Assembly: GCA_965224495.1 (NCBI GenBank)
Contig: CBDCZI010000020.1
Location: 62,001-126,000, forward strand
Direction of reading: 5' to 3'
From: CBDCZI01 sp965224495
Lineage (GTDB): Bacteria > Bacteroidota > Bacteroidia > Cytophagales > JAAEPT01
Length of the DNA stretch: 64,000 nucleotides
A program made the translations under genes and the position numbers. The notes beneath the pieces were generated by a model. It saw only the letters and a program-made list of their open reading frames with translations. It searched no databases and had not been told where the DNA came from. Position 1 is the first letter of the stretch; each line of letters starts with the position of its first letter. Shown here in pieces: positions 45,941 through 54,999 of this stretch.

Positions 45941-46306
45941 ATGAGTAAAACGATATTAGTTGTAGATGATTGCAAAAACATTAGAGAGATTGTGACCTTT
46001 ACTTTAGAAAACAAGGGGTATAACATTTTGACTGCCTCTGATGGTGAAGAAGCGTTGAAACATATCAATACCACCCATCTCGACCTGGTGATTACTGATG
46101 TCAATATGCCCAACAAAAATGGAATTGAGTTGATAACAGACATCCGTTCACTGGAGCGCTACAGGTTCTTACCCATTTTGCTATTGACCACCGAAGAACA
46201 TACTGGTATTAAGCAACAAGCCAAAGAGGCTGGAGCAACAGGTTGGCTCGAAAAACCTTTTGTTGTAGAAACATTTGTTTCGACTGTCAAAAAAGTATTG
46301 ACGTAA
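45941..46306 (+). CDS. Single-domain response regulator (CheY-like)
   Basis: 121 residues, one receiver domain only. Start chosen at ATG 45941 (MSKTILVVDDCKN): the frame is open back to 45911 but that part overlaps the preceding terminator. Asp9/Asp10 and phosphoacceptor Asp53 (ITDVNMP), Thr83/84 (LLTTEE) and Lys105 (EKPF) form a complete active site. No output domain and no neighbouring histidine kinase, so the partner lies elsewhere. Possible roles include chemotaxis-like switching or phosphorelay. Confidence 0.9.
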   Translation: MSKTILVVDDCKNIREIVTFTLENKGYNILTASDGEEALKHINTTHLDLVITDVNMPNKNGIELITDIRSLERYRFLPILLLTTEEHTGIKQQAKEAGATGWLEKPFVVETFVSTVKKVLT

Positions 46307-46734
46307 TTATCCAACTATTTTAAATCAAACGTACATTGTGATAACCGTGAGCAATCCTTTATATTAGTGTTTGATACTGGTATGTTGTGGAGAATGAAAA
46401 CATACTTTAAACGCAGAGTTAGCTGTTTTTCATTATCAGTAGATAATACATATCTTGCGCTAACTCTTTCTTATCTTCTCTAGGGGCCATCGCTGATTTG
46501 GTTCAATTGTACTCCTTTTAAATAAGGTTCCTGACTCTTTAATCTAATTTGTTAAATTGTTGGAAACCTTTATAACCTAGACACACTTTTTTGAACGGTA
46601 TCAGTTAACCATAGCCGTGTGATGCTGTATTGATAGAACAAAAAAACAATTTAACCTCTATTTGACTAGTGCTACAAAGGTTTAGCTAGATTTTAAAACG
46701 GCTTTTGTTGTATTGAATTAACCTTATGAAAAGA

Positions 46735-46752
46735 AGTGTGAAATTTCATACT
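46735..46752 (+). promoter_or_regulatory. 18-bp near-palindrome upstream of the carB promoter
   Basis: AGTGTGAAATTTCATACT is palindromic except for one pair. It lies about 30 bases upstream of the -7 element of carB, where an activator or repressor could bind. No protein can be named. Confidence 0.4.
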
Positions 46753-46781
46753 TTTTCCTTTACGCATTCTCAAAATTAAAC

Positions 46782-46789
46782 TACCTTTG
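46782..46789 (+). promoter_or_regulatory. Candidate -7 promoter element of carB
   Basis: TACCTTTG fits TAnnTTTG and lies 33 bases before the ATG at 46823. A TTG inside it (46787) opens the carB frame but would then lie in the promoter, which argues for the downstream ATG. Confidence 0.6.
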
Positions 46790-46822
46790 TGGGATTTTGA
46801 ATTACACTTTAACGAGAGAGAA

Positions 46823-49636
46823 ATGCCTAGAGACAACAGTATCAAGTCCGTATTGATTATTGGAAGTGGACCAATTGTAATTGGTCAAGCATGTGAGTTT
46901 GATTATGCCGGTTCTCAAGCGTCTCGCTCATTGAGAGAAGAAGGGATAGAAGTTACATTGATTAACTCAAACCCTGCAACAATAATGACAGACAAAGTAA
47001 CGGCTGACAACATTTATTTGTTGCCGTTAGATAAAAACTCTATCAGAGAAATTCTTGCGAAACACCCAAACATTGACGCTGTACTTCCTACTATGGGAGG
47101 ACAAACAGCCTTAAACCTAGCTATCGAATGTGATGAGTCAGGTATCTGGGAAGAAAATAACGTAAAAATGATTGGTGTCGATATCGACGCTATCAATATG
47201 ACAGAGGACAGAGAGTTGTTCCGTCAAAAAATGATTGAAATAGGTGTTGGTGTTTGTAAAGGAGAAACAGCAACTTCATTTTTACAAGGAAAAGAAATTG
47301 CACAAGAAATTGGTTTCCCTTTAGTTATTCGTCCTTCGTTTACCTTAGGAGGAACTGGAGGTGGGTTTGTTAATACAGCAGACGAATTTGACAGTGCATT
47401 AACAAAAGGATTACACGCTTCGCCAACTCACGAAGTGTTAATCGAACAAAGTATTAAAGGTTGGAAAGAATACGAATTAGAATTGTTGCGTGATAGTATC
47501 GGAAACGTAGTAATTATCTGTTCAATAGAAAATTTTGACCCAATGGGTGTGCATACGGGTGATTCTATCACGGTGGCACCTGCTCAAACATTGCCTGATA
47601 CAACCTTCCAAAGGTTGCGTGACATGGCAATATTGATGATGAACTCTATCGGTACTTTTGCTGGTGGATGTAACGTACAGTTTTCTGTAAGTACAGACAA
47701 TCAAGATATTATTGGAATTGAGATAAACCCACGTGTATCTCGTTCTTCGGCTTTGGCATCGAAAGCAACAGGTTACCCAATTGCAAAAATAGCTTCTAAA
47801 TTAGCTATTGGTTACAACTTAGATGAATTAAAAAATCAGATTACACAAACAACAAGTGCCTTTTTTGAACCAACACTTGATTATGTAATTGTAAAAATAC
47901 CACGTTGGAATTTTGATAAATTCCCTGGGTGTGACCGTACTTTAGGACTTCAAATGAAATCTGTAGGTGAGGTTATGGGGATTGGGAGAAATTTTCAAGA
48001 AGCCTTACAAAAAGCTTGTCAATCTTTAGAGATAAAGAGAAACGGTTTGGGTGCTGATGGAAAAGAATTAACAAACCAAGACGAATTACTTTACAGTTTA
48101 GCTAACCCATCTTGGGATAGATTGTTTCACGTACGTGATGCCATCGCTTTAGGAATACCTGTTAATAAAGTACATTCAATCACGCAAATTGACCCTTGGT
48201 TCTTAAATCAAATCACTGATTTGGTTGCTCTGGAAAGAGAAATAGCAAAATACACAATAGCAGATTTACCTGCGGAGTTGTTAAGAGAAGCCAAAGAAAA
48301 AGGATTTGCTGATAGGCAAGTCGCTCACCTAGTAAAATGCCTTGAGAGTGAAGTATTTGATAAGCGTCAAGCACTGAACATCACACGTATTTTCAAAATG
48401 GTAGATACTTGTGCTGCTGAGTTTGAAGCACAAACACCTTACTACTACTCTTCGTTTGATGGAGAGAACGAATCTATTCGTACAGATAAGAAAAAAGTAA
48501 TTGTATTGGGTTCAGGACCTAACCGTATCGGTCAAGGAATTGAATTTGATTACTGTTGTGTACACGGTTTGTTAGCTGCAAAAGAAGAAGGTTACGAAAC
48601 GATAATGATTAACTGTAACCCAGAAACGGTATCTACTGATTTTGATACAGCCGATAAATTATATTTCGAACCTGTATTTTGGGAACATATTTACGATATT
48701 ATTCTTCACGAAAAACCTGAAGGAGTAATCGTTCAGTTGGGTGGTCAAACAGCCTTGAAGTTAGCAGAGAAATTAGAGCGTTACAATATCCCTGTATTAG
48801 GAACACAATTTGAAGCGTTAGATTTAGCTGAAGATAGAGGGCGTTTTTCTGATTTGTTAAAAGAATTAAAAATTCCATTTCCTCCTTATGCAGCAATTGA
48901 CGATGCAGAAGATGCTTTAAGATTATGTGATGACATCGGTTTCCCAATGTTGGTACGTCCTTCTTACGTATTGGGTGGTCAAGGAATGAAAATCGTTATC
49001 AATAAAGAAGAGTTGGAACAACACGTGGTAAATATTATGAAAGAAATACCTGGTAACAAGGTATTGATTGACCACTTCTTGGACAACGCGATTGAAGCTG
49101 AAGCAGATGCTATTTGTGATGGGAAAGACGTACATATCATCGGTATGATGCAACACATCGAACCTGCAGGTATTCACTCTGGAGATTCGTATTCATTACT
49201 TCCTCCTTACAATTTGGGCGATTTGGTTCTTCAAAAAATGGAGGCTTACACAAAGAAAATTGCTGTAGCTTTAAAAACAAAAGGGCTTATCAATATCCAG
49301 TTTGCAATTAAAAATGATGAGGTTTATATCATCGAAGCAAACCCTAGAGCATCTCGTACAGTGCCATTTATATGTAAAGCTTACCAAGAGCCTTATGTAA
49401 ATGCAGCCGCCAAAGTAATGTTAGGAGCTAAAGTTGCAGACTTTAATTTCAAGCCAGTGAAGAAAGGTTATGCAATAAAAATACCTGTATTCTCGTTTAA
49501 TAAATTCCCGAATGTAAATAAGGAATTAGGACCTGAAATGAAATCAACAGGAGAAGCAATTTACTTCATTGATAACTTACAGGATGATTATTTCCAAAAG
49601 TTATACAAGGAAAGAAACCTTTACTTGAGTAAATAA
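46823..49636 (+). CDS. carB: Carbamoyl-phosphate synthase large subunit
   Basis: Makes carbamoyl phosphate for arginine and pyrimidine synthesis from bicarbonate, ammonia (from CarA) and two ATP. 937 residues from ATG 46823 (MPRDNSIKSV). It has two homologous synthetase halves, each starting with a GSGPIVIGQ or GSGPNRIGQG motif followed by EFDY, each with an ATP-grasp domain (VRPSFTLGGTGGG in the first, VRPSYVLGGQGM in the second) and an NPRVSRSSAL or NPRASRTVPF block. It ends about 130 residues short of E. coli CarB because the C-terminal allosteric (MGS-like) domain is missing, a length common in Flavobacteriales. carA is not adjacent. Confidence 0.95.
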   Translation: MPRDNSIKSVLIIGSGPIVIGQACEFDYAGSQASRSLREEGIEVTLINSNPATIMTDKVTADNIYLLPLDKNSIREILAKHPNIDAVLPTMGGQTALNLAIECDESGIWEENNVKMIGVDIDAINMTEDRELFRQKMIEIGVGVCKGETATSFLQGKEIAQEIGFPLVIRPSFTLGGTGGGFVNTADEFDSALTKGLHASPTHEVLIEQSIKGWKEYELELLRDSIGNVVIICSIENFDPMGVHTGDSITVAPAQTLPDTTFQRLRDMAILMMNSIGTFAGGCNVQFSVSTDNQDIIGIEINPRVSRSSALASKATGYPIAKIASKLAIGYNLDELKNQITQTTSAFFEPTLDYVIVKIPRWNFDKFPGCDRTLGLQMKSVGEVMGIGRNFQEALQKACQSLEIKRNGLGADGKELTNQDELLYSLANPSWDRLFHVRDAIALGIPVNKVHSITQIDPWFLNQITDLVALEREIAKYTIADLPAELLREAKEKGFADRQVAHLVKCLESEVFDKRQALNITRIFKMVDTCAAEFEAQTPYYYSSFDGENESIRTDKKKVIVLGSGPNRIGQGIEFDYCCVHGLLAAKEEGYETIMINCNPETVSTDFDTADKLYFEPVFWEHIYDIILHEKPEGVIVQLGGQTALKLAEKLERYNIPVLGTQFEALDLAEDRGRFSDLLKELKIPFPPYAAIDDAEDALRLCDDIGFPMLVRPSYVLGGQGMKIVINKEELEQHVVNIMKEIPGNKVLIDHFLDNAIEAEADAICDGKDVHIIGMMQHIEPAGIHSGDSYSLLPPYNLGDLVLQKMEAYTKKIAVALKTKGLINIQFAIKNDEVYIIEANPRASRTVPFICKAYQEPYVNAAAKVMLGAKVADFNFKPVKKGYAIKIPVFSFNKFPNVNKELGPEMKSTGEAIYFIDNLQDDYFQKLYKERNLYLSK

Positions 49637-49663
49637 GTAAGATAGAAATTACTACAAAGTAAT

Positions 49664-49702
49664 AAAAGGCTGTCTTGAATTGATATTTAGGACAGCCTTT
49701 TT
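49664..49702 (+). terminator. Terminator of carB
   Basis: AAAAGGCTGTC and GACAGCCTTTT pair perfectly over 11 bases with a 16-base loop and a following T run, 28 bases after the carB stop. Confidence 0.85.
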
Positions 49703-49758
49703 AATTTGGCTCGGTATTCGTTAGTGTTTATTCTAAAAAAACTAAGTTTTAAAGAAAA

Positions 49759-49998
49759 ATGGGAGCAATTATAAAATTCATTCTAATCTTCATCATCGTA
49801 CTTTATTTAATTAAAAAGGTAGGTCGATTTTTTTATGAGCTTTTCGCTAGTCCCTCTGACGAAAAAAAACAGTTCAATAGGAAAAAAGCATCTCGTAAAG
49901 TAAATCAAGAAGGGGATATTCATTTTCAAGGAGAACGCCCTGAGAAAAACAAGAAATTTAAAGCAGGAGATTATGTCGATTTTGAAGAGGTTGATTAA
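49759..49998 (+). CDS. Small membrane protein, DUF4834-like
   Basis: 79 residues: one membrane helix (about 4-24, KFILIFIIVLYLIKKVG), then a basic cytoplasmic segment and a conserved ending GDYVDFEEVD. Small proteins with one N-terminal helix and a YVDFEE ending are a known Bacteroidota family of unknown function. It lies just before the convergent 50011 gene (12 bases apart). Confidence 0.75.
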   Translation: MGAIIKFILIFIIVLYLIKKVGRFFYELFASPSDEKKQFNRKKASRKVNQEGDIHFQGERPEKNKKFKAGDYVDFEEVD

Positions 49999-50010
49999 TT
50001 TTATCTACCC

Positions 50011-53000
50011 TTAAAAATCATAGCCTAACGAAAGAAGTAACCTAGGCTTTCGTACGACATAATTTTTTACTCCCCAAGCAAGGTCTAGCTTAAGGTAATA
50101 GCCATAAACCAACGAACGCATTCCAAATCCATACGATTGCAAAAATGGGTTGAGGTAATTAACCGTTTTTGAAGTGAACCCGTTACCCTTTGTAAAAGTT
50201 GTGTTCAAGTTATTATCTTCGGTGAAAGGAGTTCTACCTCGCCAAGCAGAGCCCAAATCATAAAAACTAGTCAATTGCAGGTTCTTAAAGAAAGAAGAGG
50301 CTATTGGTCCATTTTGAAGTATTCGTACAATAGGCACACGCAACTCTGCATTAAACACGATAAATTTATCACCATAGGTTTCATTGTAATCAAAACCACG
50401 TACAGAGGTTGCAAACTCGTGAAATAAAATAGCACTATGGTCTAAAGGGGAATCTATATTTAATGGATTACCAATACCTTGTTTGTTACTTTTAGCAAAA
50501 AACCAACTATCCATTCCTCCTAACATAAAATTCTTTTTTGACTGCCCAAAAAACTGCCCATAAGAACCTCTTAATGCTAAAATCATTTGTTTATGAATAC
50601 GTTTATAGGTTCTGAAGTCCAACACAAATTTACTGAAACTAAAAGCTTTACCTTGTGTCGATTGGTGCGTTTCGAGTAATGCCAATCCACGAGAACCTAC
50701 CAACATATTTAACCCCATATTCTTGGTGTTGTCTAATACATATTTCACACGACCACCAAAATAGTTATGAATATTATCTTTTCTTTCAATGATATTCAAA
50801 TTGATGAATCGTGTACTTGTAAAAAAAGGTGCAACACTCACTCTACTAGATACAGAGAAAGGATGCGCCATCTCTAACTCCACCTCATTTTTGGTGTAAC
50901 GCTGAAAAACTAATTCGTTTGCGTTGTACATACTGTACCTATCAAATTTTAGTTTTAAATCTTCTCGTTTCTTTAAGAATTGATAACTCAGACCAAAGCT
51001 ACTACTTTTCAAGTCAGAGAATAATAACAAGTTCGCGGTGAATTTATGGTCACCAAACATTTCTGACGTTCCAAAATTAAACAACAAACCACCACCTCTT
51101 AATTGATCCATAACATAAGTACTCGCCACATAATCTATCCCCATCAATGAGGCATAATGTTTTGGTCTTCGTATTTTTAACTTATTCTTTCTTTCCGCTC
51201 CTTTTTCTTCTTGTTCGATTTTAGCATTTCTTTTTTGTTTTAAGGTATCCGATTCAAAAGTATAATCACTTGCGTCTAATTGAAGTATTTTTTCGTGTAA
51301 CGACAATTTTCGCTCTGTAAAGAGTACTTCTTCATCAGCCTTAATTCGTTGGAACCCAAGGTGGTTTCCTGAAAAGGAAAATAAATTTTCCTCATAAATA
51401 TAATCTTTGTTTCGTGTTTTAAATGTATAAAAGAGCTTACTCTCCTCTTTTCCCACAGCGAATGATTGGACGTTATTCTCAAAATGAGAAACTTGGTAAA
51501 TACTGTCTGTACGACTGTTAAAATGATAAATCTGACGTTGATGTTCAATCTCTCCTAAAAAGTAATAATTTGTTTCCGTCAGTGCGATAGGTTGTAAGGC
51601 ACTGACTTCGGCATCAACTAAGCGTTGAAGTACTTTTTCCTTCGTATCGTCATTATAAACGAATAATTTGTAATGATTGAAAACCTTACCGTAAGCCCCA
51701 AGCCCTACTCTTAAAGTATCATTTTGTCGGTTACTACTCCATACAATTTTTTTTGTGTTAGGAATGTAATACGGATTAAAATCGCCGTAGATATCTCTTG
51801 TGATTTGTCGTGCTCGGTCTTTTTTATAATCATAGACATAAATGTCACTTCTCCCCTCTTTGACACCACTCAACACCATATCATCACTAATACCACAGTA
51901 ATGAAAACTATGAATATCATCGAAGGTGATAAACTTCTTTAATTCCTTTTTTCTTGTATTCAGGTTTTTTGTTACCAAATAAGGCTTCCCTTTCTTGTAA
52001 TACAAAATAGAAAGCTCTTTTGAAGACCGCCAGGCAACCAAAGGTAATTTGTAATTTATTTTTTGCTCTGACAACCTGTAACCACCTGTAAAGACAACCC
52101 TGCTTTTCTTGGTCTTAAAATTATAAATTTTGACACGTACACGTCCATCAAAATTTTCTCCGTAAGCAATCAACGTAGAATCCTTGTTGTAAGCGATATT
52201 TTGGTTTTTGTAAGGGCGAAGTTTAATGCGTTGAAGTCTATTTTTTTTACTAGGCTCAATAGTTTGTCCATTCTTTATTTTGGAAAGGTAATAACGCCTC
52301 CAATCAGAAATTACAAGAGAATAAGGCGTACCTAAGGCACTTGTTATTGCGGCTTCTTCATCTCTTAGTATGCTTGTTAAATTCAAAATGTTTGCTATTG
52401 TACTTTTCCCGTACGATTTTGCTATATAGTTCCAGAAAGATTGTCCCGCAACAATTGCCTCTTTTCCGTTGAGTTTAGACGGTTTTCCGTTTCTTCGATT
52501 TAATAAAATATCTCGAACAACTGTTTCCATTTCTACTGTCCAGCCCTTTCCAATGTAAGCCGCAGCTCCTCCAGTAAACCAATCAGGCAGGTTTAAAAGA
52601 TAGGACGCTTGTACCATCTCTTTAAATGTGCCTCCATACATCATTTGATTAATCAACAAATTAGCTATCTCCGTTTTAATATCTTCACGAAATACGATAT
52701 GACTACCTGTAAAGCCGATTTCTATTTTCGCCTTAATCAACTCTGTTTCGCCACCAATAAATTGTGCATTACCTAACCCAATATTACTTTGTTGTAAGTC
52801 AATGACTGAATTGTAAACGATTAAATTTATTCTTGAATAAGAAGGGTAGCCAATGAGGCTTGAAACAGATTCGTAGTTCGTTTCGGCGTAACGTGCGGCG
52901 TTATGCGCTAACGAATTACCACCGTCATAATAATAGATATTAAAATGTTTGGTTGAAATGTGCTTCCAACGAAAAGTTTTATGTTGCAAACGGTTTTTAC

Positions 53001-53109
53001 CAAAAGTGATTTTCGTGTTTTGTGCTTGAGTTTCCCCAAAGACCAACAGAAAAAGAAAAAACAATATGTATAATTTATTTTTCAGACGTTTTTTTGTTTT
53101 GAACTTCAA
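50011..53109 (-). CDS. Outer-membrane protein: peptidase-MA-like region, propeller, D15-like barrel
   Basis: 1032 residues with a signal peptide (about 10-30, ending TQAQ). Residues 45-240 resemble the peptidase MA family (KHFNIYYYDGG, NLPDWFTGGAAAYIGKG), but no HExxH zinc site is present and the usual Glu before Gly-Leu is Gly, so this part is probably not catalytic. Residues 290-600 are a TolB-like propeller (GRSDIYVYDYKKDRARQITR, IVWSSNRQNDTLRVGL). From about 660 to the end is an Omp85/D15-like barrel (RGFDYNETYGDKFIVFNAEL, final strand LLLSLGYDF). Role unknown; possibly surface assembly or transport. The start overlaps the upstream FAD gene by 35 bases. Confidence 0.8.
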   Translation of the reverse strand: MKFKTKKRLKNKLYILFFLFLLVFGETQAQNTKITFGKNRLQHKTFRWKHISTKHFNIYYYDGGNSLAHNAARYAETNYESVSSLIGYPSYSRINLIVYNSVIDLQQSNIGLGNAQFIGGETELIKAKIEIGFTGSHIVFREDIKTEIANLLINQMMYGGTFKEMVQASYLLNLPDWFTGGAAAYIGKGWTVEMETVVRDILLNRRNGKPSKLNGKEAIVAGQSFWNYIAKSYGKSTIANILNLTSILRDEEAAITSALGTPYSLVISDWRRYYLSKIKNGQTIEPSKKNRLQRIKLRPYKNQNIAYNKDSTLIAYGENFDGRVRVKIYNFKTKKSRVVFTGGYRLSEQKINYKLPLVAWRSSKELSILYYKKGKPYLVTKNLNTRKKELKKFITFDDIHSFHYCGISDDMVLSGVKEGRSDIYVYDYKKDRARQITRDIYGDFNPYYIPNTKKIVWSSNRQNDTLRVGLGAYGKVFNHYKLFVYNDDTKEKVLQRLVDAEVSALQPIALTETNYYFLGEIEHQRQIYHFNSRTDSIYQVSHFENNVQSFAVGKEESKLFYTFKTRNKDYIYEENLFSFSGNHLGFQRIKADEEVLFTERKLSLHEKILQLDASDYTFESDTLKQKRNAKIEQEEKGAERKNKLKIRRPKHYASLMGIDYVASTYVMDQLRGGGLLFNFGTSEMFGDHKFTANLLLFSDLKSSSFGLSYQFLKKREDLKLKFDRYSMYNANELVFQRYTKNEVELEMAHPFSVSSRVSVAPFFTSTRFINLNIIERKDNIHNYFGGRVKYVLDNTKNMGLNMLVGSRGLALLETHQSTQGKAFSFSKFVLDFRTYKRIHKQMILALRGSYGQFFGQSKKNFMLGGMDSWFFAKSNKQGIGNPLNIDSPLDHSAILFHEFATSVRGFDYNETYGDKFIVFNAELRVPIVRILQNGPIASSFFKNLQLTSFYDLGSAWRGRTPFTEDNNLNTTFTKGNGFTSKTVNYLNPFLQSYGFGMRSLVYGYYLKLDLAWGVKNYVVRKPRLLLSLGYDF

Positions 53110-54160
53110 AATATAACGAAAAATAACGGGCTATATTAGCTTCTTTATTTATTTCTCCATTTTCAAATAAGTGCTCAGTAAATTGCTGTGCAAAAAAAGG
53201 AGATAATGTAACTCCTTTTGTACCCATTCCATTAAACGAATAAACGTTTTTTAGCTCGGGATGCTCTCCTATAAACGGTCTTCTGTCACGAACGGTTGGG
53301 CGAACAGCAGCGTATTGCCCGACTATTTCGTATTTACCTTTCAATAACGCATCTAATTTATCACTAACTATTAACCTTCCTTTTTCAGAAAGTTCTTCGT
53401 TTATCACACGCTCATAAGACGAGCCGACAATAAATGTTTTTTCATCTTTATCAGGCAAGATAAAAAATCCTTTGTTTAAAATATGCGTCCTTGGTAAATC
53501 ACATTTGATGCGTAACATTTCGCCTTTGGTTACCGCATAAGGCAACCAACTAAAAAAAGGATTGTACATTCCTCTAAATCCTTCACAAAAAATCACTTTA
53601 TCAGCAACAAACTCATTGTAAATCACCTTACCTTCATTTAAGCTCATTTTCTGATAATCAAATTTAGCAGAAAAGAATTGCCCTTTTTTTTCCAAGTAAG
53701 ATTTAAACGCTTCAATATATGATTTGATATCTAAATTCCCCGCTTGTAAAACCTCAACACCTCCTATGTTTTCTTGTAGTTTGTCATTAAATTCTTTACC
53801 CTCAAAAGCAGCATCTAAATAACCTTTGTATTTTTCGTCATACGATTTACTAATTATGTCATTTTCATCAGCCACGTCTTTAAATAAACGGTATGATTTA
53901 CGTTCATAACGAATTTTAATACCTAATTCATTCTCAATTTCTTGATAAAAAGTACTCGCATAAGGAAAGATATCATCTGCCAACCATGTTTTTACGACAC
54001 GCTTACCTGTCACAGGGTTGTAAAGACCTGCAGCCACTTTTGAAGAGGTTACTTCACGGGGTTCGTCGATGACAACGAAGTCAATTCCCTTTCTTTTTAG
54101 AGCATAAGCTAGGTTTGCACCTGCGATACCAAATCCGACAATTACTACTTGAGTCTGCAT
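53075..54160 (-). CDS. FAD-dependent oxidoreductase (DAO family)
   Basis: 361 residues from ATG 54160 (MQTQVVIVGFGIAGANLAYA); the frame opens 20 codons earlier but that part has no family features. The GFGIAGANLAYALKRKG start is the FAD-binding Rossmann motif, GLYNPVTGKRVVKTWL and AAVRPTVRDRRPFIGEHPEL are typical of the D-amino-acid/glycine oxidase family, and GMGTKGVTLSPFFAQQ near the end is the second FAD contact. The substrate is unknown. It overlaps the barrel gene by 35 bases and is likely cotranscribed with it. Confidence 0.88.
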   Translation of the reverse strand: MQTQVVIVGFGIAGANLAYALKRKGIDFVVIDEPREVTSSKVAAGLYNPVTGKRVVKTWLADDIFPYASTFYQEIENELGIKIRYERKSYRLFKDVADENDIISKSYDEKYKGYLDAAFEGKEFNDKLQENIGGVEVLQAGNLDIKSYIEAFKSYLEKKGQFFSAKFDYQKMSLNEGKVIYNEFVADKVIFCEGFRGMYNPFFSWLPYAVTKGEMLRIKCDLPRTHILNKGFFILPDKDEKTFIVGSSYERVINEELSEKGRLIVSDKLDALLKGKYEIVGQYAAVRPTVRDRRPFIGEHPELKNVYSFNGMGTKGVTLSPFFAQQFTEHLFENGEINKEANIARYFSLYFEVQNKKTSEK

Positions 54161-54236
54161 AAAGACAAAAATCCTAAAGTTTATTGGATAATTTACTTTA
54201 AATTCGGCAAAAGGTATCATTTACTAAAAAAACATT

Positions 54237-54956
54237 ATGTCATTTATCAAACAAATACCAAATACGATTACTTTATTGAACCTCCTTTGTGGTTCGTTGG
54301 CAGTAACTTTTGCCTTTGAAGGAGATTTAAAAACAGGTGTATATTTCGTTTTTGCGGGTTTATTGTTTGATTTCGCTGATGGGTTTGTTGCTCGATTACT
54401 CAAAGTAAGCAGTCCTTTAGGTGCTCAATTAGACTCGTTGGCAGATTTGGTTACTTTCGGTTTATTCCCTTCAGTTGTTGTTTACCAAATATTACAAACA
54501 CCTTATTGTGATGGGAAGTGCACAGGGCTTATCCCTCCTTCTATTTTTCCTTATTTAGCTTTCGTTATCGTTTTGTTTTCGGCCTACCGTTTAGCCAAAT
54601 TTAATGTGGACACTGAGCAAACGTATAATTTCAAAGGAATACCAACTCCTATTAACGCCTTGTTATTTTGTGCCATTCCTTTTTTATTAGACCACCCAGT
54701 TTTAGGAGATTATGTATCTAATCCCAAACTGTTAATCATTTTAGCTGTCGTTCAATCTTACTTATTGGTTACCAATCATCCATTTTTGGCATTAAAGTTT
54801 AAGGACTACTCCTTAAAAAACAATTGGAACAAATATGCTCTACTCTTGATATCTATCATTGCGTTAGTATTGTTTCAATTTGCGGGTATATTAATTGTTT
54901 ACGCTGCCTATGTTATCTTGTCTGTTTTGACAATAAAATTGGAGCATCAGCGTTAA
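54237..54956 (+). CDS. pssA: CDP-diacylglycerol--serine O-phosphatidyltransferase
   Basis: Makes phosphatidylserine, the precursor of phosphatidylethanolamine. 239 residues, with six to eight membrane helices. The CDP-alcohol phosphatidyltransferase motif is complete: DFADGFVARLLKVSSPLGAQ then LDSLADLVTFG, i.e. DGx2ARx8Gx3Dx3D. The NTITLLNLLCGSLAV start is typical of PssA. Divergent from the FAD gene (76 bases between starts) and 43 bases before porU. Confidence 0.93.
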   Translation: MSFIKQIPNTITLLNLLCGSLAVTFAFEGDLKTGVYFVFAGLLFDFADGFVARLLKVSSPLGAQLDSLADLVTFGLFPSVVVYQILQTPYCDGKCTGLIPPSIFPYLAFVIVLFSAYRLAKFNVDTEQTYNFKGIPTPINALLFCAIPFLLDHPVLGDYVSNPKLLIILAVVQSYLLVTNHPFLALKFKDYSLKNNWNKYALLLISIIALVLFQFAGILIVYAAYVILSVLTIKLEHQR

Positions 54957-54999
54957 ACAACGAACCAACCTTTCTCTATAAAGGTTATTATTTAATACA

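Larger units (their letters stand above)
46307..46822 (+). other. 516-base gap upstream of carB
   Basis: No convincing open frame. It has a 9-bp inverted repeat AGAGTTAGC / GCTAACTCT (about 46417-46475) with a loop of about 40 bases, then the palindrome and promoter of carB near the end. I cannot assign an RNA gene. Confidence 0.5.

Noticed and set aside
46787..46822. An upstream TTG start for carB
   Set aside because: It lies within the TACCTTTG promoter element, and the added residues do not resemble CarB.
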